Assembly (NCBI GenBank): GCA_905250125.1
Contig: CAJNOL010000504.1
Coordinates: forward strand, 41,349 to 105,348
DNA: 64,000 nucleotides
Source: Rotaria sordida
Lineage: Eukaryota; Rotifera; Eurotatoria; Philodinida; Philodinidae
Direction of reading: 5' to 3'
The notes below the pieces were generated by a model, which was not told where the DNA came from, searched no databases, and was given only the letters and a program-made list of their open reading frames with translations. A program made the translations under genes and the position numbers. Positions 12,558 to 24,005 of this stretch are shown piece after piece; position 1 is the stretch's first letter, and every line of letters starts with the position of its first letter.

Positions 12558-14750
12558 ATGGCCACCGCATCATCAAGATCAGCGACTGTGGCCGAATTAC
12601 GTCGAATGTTTTCCAACTTAGATTCAACTGTAATCGAAAGTGTTTTGGCAGCTAATAATGGTCAAGTTGATATAACAATTGATCATTTACTTACAATGTC
12701 AATTGATACTGAAAATGAAAATAATATTCAACAAGTATAAAAATTAATTCTATTTATTTAACTATACATTTAAATATTTTAGGTAACACCAACAACACCA
12801 CTTCGACAATTACCAGCTGTTCCTAATATATATGATGATGATCCACCACCTTGTAAATTAATTCTTTTTCGTTTTATTAGTATGAATAACTTTTATTCTT
12901 CATTGTAGATCCTGGTCATGATGCACTAGCTAATCAACGTTCAACAACAATGCCTTTTCTTCCACAACGTTCATCATCTAATGGTCAATCATCAATAAAC
13001 TATAATCAATCAGACAATACGCATTTTTCAAAAGAGTATATAGCAAATATTCTTTCTATCTTTTTTTTTTTTTTGTATTACGCTGTTTTCTTAGTACAAA
13101 TTTACAGCAAGAACTTCAAGTACGAAAATGGAAAACAGCTTATGATCAATATCGTACTTGTTATATTGGAGATTTGCCTAATGATTTTCTTCGAGTAAAA
13201 TTATTATCAAAATTTGAAATTACAAATCAATCAAAAGTATGAAAAATTATTTCTTTTTTTTTTAATATTTTAATAATTTTCATTATGAAAAAAAAAACAA
13301 AAGGACGATATGTTTGGAGAAAATGGCAAAACATTACGATATGCTGATGATGAACATTTTGATGAACTTTTTCAAAACGAAGATTTCTTAAATGAACTTC
13401 GACATAACAAAGATTTTTTAACAACTCTTCATTCAGGTTTAATTTTACATTATTTTGATTTTATAAACAAACAAACAAAATAAATATTTAGATCAACCGA
13501 TTCAATCAACATCATCATCTCAACAACGTCGATCATTTAGTTATTTAAGTACAAAACCATTACCATTACCAACACCTCCCACTATTGAAACACTTAAAAC
13601 ACCAAAAGTTCGTGCAAGAATGCTTCAAAATGTTCTTACACAAATTGAACAAGGACAAACAAAGAAAAGTAAAAAAAAAAAAAAAAAGAAAATAATATCT
13701 TAATTAATCAACTGTTTTTTTTTATTTCCTAATATTAGCATCAATGGTTCCAGAAGAATCTATTACTCAAAATGAAAGTTATTCTTATGGAAAAGGTATT
13801 TTTGAACAAAAATCAGTAAATTATTTTTTTTTTTTGGATTTTTCTTGTCTAAAGATAATCATGAACCAATTCCAATTCCACCTGCACCAAATGTTAGTGA
13901 ATTTGATCCATTACGACTAGAAAGTAATGAAGAATTTATTAGTCGATTAAAAAATATGGGAAAAAGTAATAAATTACATATGTAATCATGTTTAGAAAAT
14001 CTTTTTCTTTCTGTTTTTCTAAAGACTCAATGGAAAAATTTAATCAATTAGCTCGACGATTTTCTATGCGTAAAGATACAACAACAAATACTGGAAAATA
14101 TTCTAAACAATCAATGTAAGTTCTTTTCTCATGTAAACAATGTTATTAACTGTATATTGATAAAAATCAATAAAATTATATTTCGACAAACATCATAGAG
14201 AATGTCACTATAGATAACCAATCAATTCAATCTCATGTTGATGTGACTTTTGCACTAATAAAAAAACTGAATGCAAATGTTTACTTGCATAAAATTTTAT
14301 CGAAGTATTAAAACTGGAGATAGATAGATAGCTATCGATTTTCGTTTATTTAGAATAGATAAGCTACGGATAATTTAAACTTTGTATTACTCAATGAAAG
14401 AATTCAGTAAAAAAAAAAGTACAGGTATAAATGTTACCAGAAAAGAACATGATAAAAAAAGTTTTGATAAAGCAATTATAAAGATAACGAAGAAAGTTGA
14501 ATAGTTATTTGTATCGTTGACTTCTATACTATTGGAAAAACATATTTTTTGAAGCAAAATCTCGAACAACAACTTTGGATTAGTAGTACGTATTTGTTGT
14601 TTGTTCAACTTACCCAACATTCTATTTAATCTTCAGTGCAATTCTAAATCATAAATTAATTTTTATTGTTATTAAATTTTGTAATTTTAGAACAAAAAAA
14701 ATGATCATATGATATTTCATTTATTTAGGATGACAGACACATTCGAATGA
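12558..14750 (+). CDS. CUEDC1: CUE domain-containing protein 1
   Basis: The protein has an N-terminal CUE domain, a three-helix ubiquitin-binding fold: VAELRRMFSNLDSTVIESVLAANNGQVDITIDHLL, roughly residues 10-45. Human CUEDC1 has the same order of blocks: CUE, the YxGDLPNDFLR motif, FxNEDFLNELRHNKDFL, then LKNMGKS...FNQLARRFS. Ten exons join in frame: 12558-12734, 12783-12852, 12909-13035, 13095-13236, 13304-13436, 13492-13668, 13739-13795, 13855-13965, 14025-14115 and 14729-14750. They give 368 residues, close to the family length. The last exon supplies only MTDTFE and the stop, so it is less certain. An AATAAA lies at 14837-14842. The molecular role of the family is poorly known beyond ubiquitin binding. 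Confidence 0.9.
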
Positions 14751-15460
14751 TAACATGTAACAAATGAATTCGACAGTGATGATGATCTTATTTTATTGAA
14801 CAAAAATAATCTCGTTTGTTATTTGTTTTGTTTCTTAATAAATATTATATTTATTTATATTCATTTTAGGATCAATATGTTATTTCCGTCTAATAGTTTA
14901 CCTCAATTTAATTCTTCTCTGTTTTTTTTTTCTCTCATGTTCTAAACACAACTAACAATAGCGTCCTATATATATATTTTCTTTTTATGGATATATTCTC
15001 ATCTATTTTTTATTCTAGACTCAGGTTATGATAACCTCTTTTTAATTTTCTGTTTATAATTCGAATTTCCTTCATTAGTTTCGCTTAATTTAACGAGGAA
15101 AATGAATTCACATTAAGAAAAATAAAAAATTTCTTTTTCTTATGTTTTCTTTTTTGATTTTTTTTTTGTCTGTGTATGCGTAAGTCAGATTGTAAGATGA
15201 ACAGTTAAAGGAAATGAAAATCAGAAAAAAAACTTATTCGAGCTCATTTTCTTTTTTGTCGTGTTAGTAATTAAGATCTCTTACTTTTAGTTTTTTTTTA
15301 ATGTTGTGCATTAATGAATTGTCGCAAAATGCTTTTGTAGAAGAAAAAGAAAAGAAAACGTAATTTTATGTATTACCAAGTATATCTTTTTTTGTTTTTT
15401 TTTTTTAATCTACGAATAAAATAAAAATCAATGCTTATGAAATAAACAATAAATATCATT
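14751..15460. other. Intergenic region CUEDC1 to R3HCC1L
   Basis: AT-rich sequence with a probable CUEDC1 polyadenylation signal (AATAAA, 14837-14842). The run up to 15467 ends in TTTTTATAG, which looks like a 3' splice site 25 nt before the next start codon. No other gene, RNA or repeat was recognised. Confidence 0.4.
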
Positions 15461-15492
15461 TTTATAGATATTAATTAGAAAAGACACGAAAA

Positions 15493-18400
15493 ATGTATGG
15501 TTGTTATTTGACATCTGATGATGATAAATTTCTTGATTTAATTACTGATGAATTAGACAAATACAATCTATTGAATGATTCGTCCTTGTGTGTGTTCATA
15601 TTTTTATTTTATTTTGATATTATTTAATGATAGTATTAAAATTTAATTATTATTTATTTCTTTTACAGTATTCTTCTTTTTCCACCTTTATCATCACGAC
15701 ATCGATTATTATTACATCGTCTTCGTGAGAAAAATTATTCTAATCTATTTAGTTTTTCTATCGGTGAAGAAAAAACTACTCGTCGAGCAATAATTTGTTT
15801 GAAATCACAAGTTATGGATGAAATAAATATGTAAGAATATTTAGATATTTTTTTAGTTCTCTGGAAACAAAAAAAGTTGACTTCATTAATATGAGTCACT
15901 CTTTTAATATAAAAATTCAAAATAGATCAATATAAATCTTGTCGATTTTCGATTAATATTATCAACATTGTACTTGAACATACTTAATTAATTCTTTGAG
16001 TATGAACGACACGAACTCGTAGCCTAGAATTTGCAACTATGAAGAGACCTAAGTGAAGGAAGAGATACTTATGAATATATGAAATGAGATATGAGATTAT
16101 GTATTGTAGTTTTTTTTTTTCGTAGACTATCGCGTTCTGCAACCATTTTGAACTGTATATTTCATTATGAGATTAATTATAAGTTAACCCATTGATTATC
16201 AACGGTACATATCGAAATTAATTCAATCACTTATAGCGTACGATTATTACATTCATCTGAGTTAATGTCAACATCAAGCAATAGGAACTTTCTACATCAT
16301 CATTTTTGTTACGACTCATGTTAAACTCATGCAGTAAGAAAAATAAGTGTATGCAGTGTACAACCACTCTTTTTTCATGTATGTTTATCTTTGGTCGGTA
16401 ATCAATGGATTAAACATTTGTTTCGAATTTTGAAAGTTTTCATTGTCTTTATTTTAAAAATAATCTTGTACTTAAAAAGTTAATCAATTGCGCAATTTTC
16501 AATCGATTGATCTTCTTTATCTATTAAGATTTCAGCTATAAATATGCTTTCATAAATCAATAAATTAATAAATTGATTTACTCTTTTACTTTTTTTCTTG
16601 AGGTAAAAATGCTTCTGTTGAGATAATGTAGAAGATCGTACAAGGAAGTAAACCAAACTATTTGATCGAATCATTTTTTTTTAATCTATAGTCTCTTGAA
16701 TACTTTATTTACATCAACACATCGATGAAATGACATTAAGTTCAAAAGAGACATTTTAAACTCAATATTAGAAATGAATATGCTTTGTCATCGGATACTC
16801 TGTTTCAGAAAAAAATATTTCGAGTTCAAATTGCTTCTATACAAAGAGAAATTGAATTCAATGGGCTCGAACGCTTTTTCTTAAATATTTCATTTACCCA
16901 TAATATTATTTCATTTTCATCATTTCAGAACACCATCAACCACAACGCTAGTCCCTTCAAACGGTGAATCTTCAACGAAGTATGTGTTTGTCTTGGTTTT
17001 GAATAATAAAAAGTTATTTATTATTTTAGACGTCGTCCAGATCAAGCTTTATATAAGCCACCACGTCGAAATAAAAATTCCGAGAATTCTAGTCCAATTG
17101 CTACACCACCACCAGCACCGCCGCCATCGACGACGTCACCTGAAGAAGTTCAACAAAATAATAGTACAACTAAGTCGACGAAAAGTAAAACAGCTCGTCC
17201 ATCAGCTGAACCTTATGTTCCACCGTCCAGACGTAGTCAACTGGTGAACAAAGAACTACTTTCACCTTTATCTTCATCTGCATCATTCACTCCTGAAAAT
17301 AAAAAAGAAGATGGTGAAGTGGAGGAAGAAGAAGAAGAAGAAGAAGAAGAGGAATGGGAAAAAATATTAGATAGTAATGAAAATCCTCTATATAATGACC
17401 CTGTTGAAGAAGTAAAACTTGAAAAAAATTCTTTTTCTTTAATTTCAAAAAAAAATGTTTTGTTTTGTTTTGTTCTTAAGATTCAAACAAAATTCAAAGA
17501 AAGTGTTCAGATAAAAAAACCAACAAATGACTATTCTCAATGGTCAGTCGATGATATACAAATAAAAGAAGCTGATTTAGCTCATGTAGTTGAAGTATCA
17601 AATTTTCCATCAACATTTCGTAGTGAAGATCTTTCAAATGCATTCAAAACACTTACGTATAAATTATTCTATATATATAATATTTCAAATATATATCTTA
17701 TTTTATTTATAATTATAAATAGTCGAAGTATATTCGATATAAAATGGGTTGATGAAACACATGCTCTGATCGTTTTTCCAGATGCTAATATGGGTAAATA
17801 AAAAATTATTTCATTTACAGTAGTGGTCAATAGGCTCTGTGTCTCAGACGATCTTGCCCGCTGTATGTGCTGGAAGTCTAAAAATTTGTATACATATACT
17901 TTACCAAGAATGTAGATCATTGGCATTGTGACGTCATTATAAGAGAGTTATGATGAACGACATCTGTTTTTCTGCTCTGGGCATTATAACCTAAAAACAA
18001 AGACTGCCAACAAAATTTTTCATTGTTTCTTATATTTTCATATGTAGCTGCAATCTCGTTTACGATCATGCTTCATTTAAAAGATAAGTTTATTTACTTG
18101 AATATTGATGTTTTTTGGGTCTTTGGAACTAGCAAGATTATCATCTATGTTCTATTTTACTTTAATTCAAGATTTGCTTCTGAAACTTATAAGTAATAAT
18201 ATTTAACTGTAGCGGAAGTTTTTTAAAAAGTTTGAACTATCAGAGTAAATGATCTCTCTTTCTCTCTACAATAATGAGCATAGTCTTTGAAAGGATTAAC
18301 GAACTTCAATGAAAATAATAATATAGATAGCTGAGACATAGAATTACGTATTGAGGAGTCGACTGATATAAAATATTCTTTCTTTCCAGAGTTATGAGAC

Positions 18401-19012
18401 TGATAACAAAAACAAGTCCATTCATCATAACTTCCTTTGTAATTAAGTAATAACAGTGCTGCAGTTTCGATGATCTATATACGCTCTTGGTGAAGTGCAT
18501 GTATTAAATAAATATTAATGATAATTTAGCTTTGGATGCGCTTCAAATGGAACATCCTCTGTTAAAAGTTTGTTCGATGTCTCAAGCATCATCTGCATCG
18601 AAGAAAAAAGCAAAAAATTCACTTGGTATATCATATATTATTTATCTTCTTTTTTAATTAATATATATATATATATATATTTTTCTTTTTTTATTATTCT
18701 GATGGTATATAGAATTTCTTCAACCGTATAAAACTCGACCGCAAACATCATCATTAACAGCTAATCGTCGTATATGTGCTGCATTGGGTTTAAAAAATCC
18801 GATGAGTAGTGATAAAACTAAAACTGAACGACAAAAAATTGAAACAGCTAGACGTAAATATATATATATATAATTATGTTTATTTTTATTTTTAAATAAG
18901 AAAAAAATTAAATGCTTATTTCTTTTTTTGTCTAGAACAAAAAATTCGTGACAAAGAAGAACAAAAAACAGTTTGGGATGGTGGTATTTTATCTGCTACA
19001 TCAACAACATAA
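15493..19012 (+). CDS. R3HCC1L: R3H and coiled-coil domain-containing protein 1-like
   Basis: Nine exons join in frame: 15493-15587, 15669-15830, 16929-16979, 17030-17411, 17481-17656, 17723-17793, 18530-18625, 18713-18853 and 18936-19012. They give 416 residues. The N-terminal part is an R3H domain (ILLFPPLSSRHRLLLHRL...FSIGEE..RRAI, about residues 32-75), a fold that binds single-stranded nucleic acid. The middle is disordered, with proline, serine and an 11-glutamate run. The C-terminal third has the RRM-like block of the R3HCC1 family: HVVEVSNFPSTFRSEDL, FDIKWVDETHALIVF, LQPYKTRPQTSSLTANR and a charged end with WDGG. A possible exon-junction partner role is known only by family resemblance. 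Introns 2 and 6 are long and hold inverted repeats. It could equally be named R3HCC1. Confidence 0.88.
16184..16413. mobile_element. TTAA-flanked MITE, piggyBac type
   Basis: The core 16188-16409 (222 bp) is flanked on both sides by TTAA (16184-16187 and 16410-16413). Its ends pair as CCCATTGATTATCAACGG against TCCATTGATTACCGACC with a few mismatches. TTAA duplication with CCY-type ends is the piggyBac pattern. It lies in intron 2 of the R3HCC1L gene. It has no coding capacity. Confidence 0.6.
17885..18504. repeat. Foldback inverted repeat in R3HCC1L intron 6
   Basis: The arms share ATACATATACTTTACCAAGA against ATACATGCACTTCACCAAGA, then TAGATCAT, and further in AGTTATGATGAACG against AGTTATGATGAATG. 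Each arm is about 110 bp and diverged, with small insertions. No target duplication was found. The block fills most of a 736-bp intron. Confidence 0.55.
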
Positions 19013-19220
19013 TTTTTTTGTTTTTTAATATTTATTTAATATTTTTTTTTTTGTATCTAATCTAAAATTTTGTCACAATATATGTTTGATTATTTCGTTT
19101 GTGTTTTTGTCTCGTTTGTTTTTTCATTCAGATTTTTGTCTATTATACTATCATATTCTTATTGGTGAGAAAATAAAACAAAACAAGAATGTAACTACAT
19201 TGAATTTCTAGATTTTATCA

Positions 19221-19631
19221 ATGTCATCTCAAGTTTCAACTGAATCAATTATTAAACAATTATGTTCAGGAATATTATCCGGTGGTACTATTGGAATATT
19301 TATAAGTAAAGGTCAATATGTTCTTTCATATTTAGCATTTACTTCACTTGGTTTAATTGATATTGCATATCATTTGAATTATTTAAAAGCACATATAACA
19401 CATTTAACTTATAATCAATTAACAACTCGTAGAGATATTAGATCAAGATTTAATGATTTACAACGAAATATACACAGAGATTTGCGTGATCCACGTAATG
19501 ATTTCAATCAAGAATTAGAATGGTTATGGAGTGATATAAAAAGACATATTGATGGACATATTTATTTTGGAATGGGTTTTACAATAGCATTTTTATTGAG
19601 TGTTGTTCTTGTACCAAAAAATCATCGCTAA
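19221..19631 (+). CDS. Small multi-pass membrane protein, FUN14-like
   Basis: A single-exon frame of 136 residues. The N-terminal half has two close hydrophobic segments (IIKQLCSGILSGGTIGIFIS and YVLSYLAFTSLGLIDIAYHL). A charged, helical linker of about 45 residues follows, then a final hydrophobic segment (GMGFTIAFLLSVVLVP). This order and the spacing before the linker resemble FUNDC1/FUN14 proteins of the outer mitochondrial membrane. No LC3-binding motif of the YxxL type is evident in the expected N-terminal position. TTTCTAG ends 9 nt before the ATG. AATAAA follows at 19794-19799. The membrane topology is clear; the family name is tentative. Confidence 0.7.
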   Translation: MSSQVSTESIIKQLCSGILSGGTIGIFISKGQYVLSYLAFTSLGLIDIAYHLNYLKAHITHLTYNQLTTRRDIRSRFNDLQRNIHRDLRDPRNDFNQELEWLWSDIKRHIDGHIYFGMGFTIAFLLSVVLVPKNHR

Positions 19632-20018
19632 AAATGTTGTTTTTTTTTTGGAATCATTAGGAGCACATGTGTTGCACTATTAGAACTATTGATCTATTTT
19701 TTTTATATTGTTATAAAACGTGCTTCTAGAAAGATCAACATACTGTGTGAATGGATAGAAATTATTTGCTACATATTCTATGCAATAAAATTTGATCAAT
19801 AAATAGGTTATTATGTCACTATAGATGATTTTCATTTTATTTTCAATATATATTAGTTTTCATATGGAGTTATATATTAAAAGAAAAAGTTCTTACATCT
19901 ATATAGTATTTATTGATCCTTAAAAAGTTTGATAGTAAACGGAAGTATAAAGATGTTTAATAGACAAATGTTTATTTGATCTATGTTGTGTGTGTGTGTG
20001 TGTTTTTTTCAGATAGAT

Positions 20019-23000
20019 ATGGAATATAATCATGTTGAACATGGTGACGTACTTGTCAGTGGAAATTTACTAAATAGTTTTGTTGATTTACATCGATCAC
20101 AACTTGAATTATCTGGTGTACCTCAATTATTCTATCCTACTCTATTTGATAAACTTAAAAAGCAGGTTAATTAATAATCAGAAAAAAAAAACATGTATGA
20201 TTAATCTAATTTATTTGAATAATAGATTTTTGATGCTGGTGACTATTTTGGTATAACTGAAGTGGAAAATGATGAAGGTGAAACTGTTCAACGTAGAGTA
20301 TGTGTAACTAGTGAACATAATCTACTCAAAGATGATCCTTCAATGTTAGTTAAAACGATATCTTTTATTGAAATATCGTATTTTTTCTTTCTTTTTTTTT
20401 TGTTACAGGATCTTTCTTATTGATCATGCATATACTTATCGAATAAATAATATTCGAAATGAACTTGAACAATTACCTGACTTAGTCGAACGACTTTCTC
20501 GATTAATGTTAATATCATCAGATGAAGAAAATAAAATTAATGCTATTATTGAACATATGTGGAAATTTAATCATACATATACATTAGCTACTAATGAAGG
20601 TAATGCTGAAGATCGTGAACCTTATTGGTATATTCGAGATGAATTTGGTTCGGCTATTGAACATTCTGATCAAGCTAATGTTCGATTGGTACCTTTTCTT
20701 TCAATGATTGATGGACAAATGTATACATTATTATGGCTTATTAAAGATATTAAATGTAATGGTATGTAACTAAGAAGAATATTTTTCGATAAAATAATTT
20801 AGAGAGAAAGATTATATATATATATATGCAAAGTTGAGAAAAATTAAGGGATGCATCGAAAGTTTCTAGAAAAAATATTTGACTATCTGTCGTGTATTTA
20901 AATGCATTGAAACAAGAATGAGAAGTAGTGTATTAGAATTAGAATTTTGTACTCTTTTAGAATATATACTTAGAATTTGTCGGTGACTTTTGACTATTGA
21001 ACTATAAATGAATCTTGAAAAGACTTTAAAATTTGTTATTGGAGGTAAATACTTCGAATGAAACTTGTTCCAGATGTGTCACAATATTTAATCAAATATA
21101 TCAGAAGATGCAAAAAATAATTCCCAATAGAATGGTATATTTGAATAAAATTTTTTGCAAAGATACAGCGAAGACTTTTATAAAGTCTATCGTGAGAAAA
21201 ATGACCTTCTGTCATTTTTTAGCAGATTAACCAAAACTTTCCATTCTTGTGTGATTTTATAGAGCAGAGATCATCTTGAAGGTACAATATACTTACAGAA
21301 CTTATTTGATGTAGACTTGTCTTCAGAAAATTTTTTTAGTTCTATCAAGATTTACTTATAAGTCAATATTCAAAAGTCAGACCGAAAAATTTCAAGCATA
21401 TATTCTAAAAGAGCGCAAAATTCTACTTCTAATACACAAGTTTTCACTCTTTTTAAATGCATTTAAATACACGAAAAACGATCAAATATTTTGTTTAGAA
21501 ACTTTTGACTCAATTTTTATTTATTGTTTTTTTTTCTATAAAATGATATAATGTGTAACTCATATTTTTCTGAAATATTTTTAGAATCAGTTACTGTTGA
21601 TTATGTCTGTGGAATACATGATGAAGTAATACGACGTGCTAAACTTGTTCCTTGGACTGAAGATGATCTATCAGGAGATATTGATTATCAACAAACAGAA
21701 CCAAATGAACAATATTTTAATGTATTTTTATATTTATTTTCCATTTATTGAATCATATTATTGTTAATTTTGTTTTTTAAATATTACATAGACAGGACGA
21801 GAAAATGAAAGTCTTCCATCATCTGATAATTATCCTAGAATTGATTTAACTAAACTCAATCGAACAATTAATGTCTATACTGATATTGAACTTGTTCGTA
21901 ATCATTTAATTGATAAACGTTTTCAATTAGTTGAAGATTTATCTCAAGCCGATATTATTTTTACAAGAAAACATTTTAAAGATTTTAAGTAAATAATAAA
22001 AAAAAAGTAATATTTGATTTTTTTTTTGTCAATTGATTATTTTCTTAGAAATTTATGTGAAAATACACAACAATTCATAAATCAATATCCGTTTGAAAAT
22101 GTAATTAATATTAAAGATCTTTTAGCGGTTATTTGTCGTCGAACATCATTACCAATTGATAATGAAACACTTCAATCATATCCATTATGGTTACCAACAA
22201 CATTTAATTTAACATATGAATTACCAAAATTTATTTCCTATTTTCAACATCGAGAACAAAAGTAAGGAATTTGGTGTTTTTTAAGAATAGTTTTTCAATG
22301 AAAATTTCATTTTGAATTTAATAATAGAAATTTAGATAATCATTGGATTGTTAAACCATTTAATTTAGCACGATCAATCGATACACATGTAACGAAAAAT
22401 CTTAATGCTATTATTCGATTAGCTGAATCAGGTCCAAAAGTAAAATATTAAATTTATTTTTAATCAAAAACACAGTTCCTTTTTTTTCTAATTAGATTGT
22501 TTGCAAATATATTGATAAACCTTTATTATTTGATCGTGAAGATAGTGGTTTAGTTAAATTTGATATTCGTTATATTGTTTTATTACGTTCATTAGAACCA
22601 TTAAAAGTTTATGTTTATAAAAAATTTTGGCTTCGTTTTGCAAATAAGTAAAGAATAGAGAAAAGTTTTTTTTCTGTAAATATTAATTTAATTTATTTTA
22701 GACCTTATTCATTAGATAATAATTATGATGATTATCAAGTTCATTTCAGTAAGTAAATAACGGATGGCTCATAAAGAATGGAATACTTTGATTTTTTCTT
22801 TTTTTTTCCTGAAGAAAAAAACACAATTTAAAGACACCATTTCTAATCTTATTCGATAAAGAATTTTTCGCTCTACAAAACTATCTATTTTGCTCTTCTT
22901 CTGGAGCAGAAAAATTGAAAAGATTGACAGCCAATGAACTGAGACTGTCCGAAAGTAAAATACTTAATAAAAATATGTTTAAATAACAGTTCCGTTGAAA

Positions 23001-24005
23001 TTCGAAATTTGCTATAAGATACGATGTGAAATGCTAAAGATTTTTGTTGTTCAATTTACATGTTGCATCATTTTGTTCAGAATTAAATCTTGCATCTGAT
23101 GACATCATTCATAGAGCACGGTAACTTTTGAAAATAGAAGTTTCGAAAACGCATTCAAAATAACATACCATCAGATGTTAGTTCCAAGTGTTTTACATCT
23201 GAACGGCACCATTAGGAGTTTTGAGAAGATCTTGGGAACATAGAACATAAAATTCTCTACCTATTGATGAGCATAAGCTTGCACAAATCGTTAGATGTCC
23301 ACAGAAAATAGCAGGAGATTGTAGTTAGGTAGTAAAGCAGCTGTGAATCTTTTCGATTTTTTGTTGATAAGAAAAACTAATTTAAAAAATGAAATTCACA
23401 TTTTTGTAGTGCGCAAAATTTTCTACAGAATGAGCTTAGAATGGTGCCTTTAAACAGTGTTTCCATTCTTCAAAAACGAAAAATCAAACTTTCCGATTAT
23501 TTATGAACGACCTGTTAAAATCAAATTTTTCATCTAAAACAAAATTTTTAGCGGTTATGAATTATCGATATGCACAAAATTTGAAAAAGATTACATGTGA
23601 AGAATTTATACCTTTATTTGATAAACAACAACAACATCATCATCTTAAATGGTCTGATGTTCAAGTATGAAAATAAAACATGACTAGTTGAAATTTGACT
23701 ATTTCATTGTTTCTTTTTTGTTTAATATTTTGAAGGAAAATATTTTTTCAATGATTCATCAAGTATTTGAACGTGCTATATTAAAAAAACCACCATGTGG
23801 TATGTTATCATGTCATAGATCACGTGCAATGTATGCTATTGATTTAATGCTGGATGAAAATGGTCAACCATATTTATTAGAAATGAATTTTATGCCTGAT
23901 ATTGAACGAGCTTGTTTATATTATCCAACATTTATGGATGATATATTTTGTACGCTTTTTCTTGATGAATCAAATAGTAATGTTATTGATATTTCATCAA
24001 AATAA
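20019..24005 (+). CDS. TTLL12: Tubulin-tyrosine ligase-like protein 12
   Basis: TTLL12 is the divergent TTL-family member with an N-terminal SET-like region and a C-terminal ATP-grasp TTL domain. It acts in the cytosol and affects tubulin modification and histone H4 methylation, and its ligase activity is in doubt. Eleven exons join in frame: 20019-20165, 20226-20344, 20409-20761, 21585-21721, 21792-21988, 22049-22261, 22328-22439, 22496-22647, 22702-22748, 23552-23664 and 23736-24005. They give 619 residues against about 644 in human. Matching blocks include [76 protein letters not shown] and [15 protein letters not shown]. Introns 3 and 9 hold foldback elements. An AG acceptor sits 6 nt before the ATG. 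AATAAA is at 24085-24090. Confidence 0.95.
20838..21519. repeat. Long foldback inverted repeat in TTLL12 intron 3
   Basis: The arms are each about 170 bp. They share AAAGTTTCTA, CGTGTATTTAAATGCATT, GTGTATTAGAA, AGAATTTTG and CTCTTTTAGAATATAT in inverted orientation. The centre is unpaired and codes for nothing. Target duplications were not resolved. It is probably a non-autonomous DNA element. Confidence 0.7.
22758..23517. mobile_element. TA-flanked foldback element in TTLL12 intron 9
   Basis: The block 22760-23515 (756 bp) is bounded by TA on both sides. Its ends read ACGGATGGCTCATAAA and, inverted, ACAGGTCGTTCATAAA. The arms continue pairing for about 110 bp (AATGGAA, TTTGATTTTT, AAGACACCATT/AGGCACCATT). 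A TA duplication with such ends fits the Tc1/mariner group. No transposase frame survives. The gene's splice sites on both sides are intact. Confidence 0.65.
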
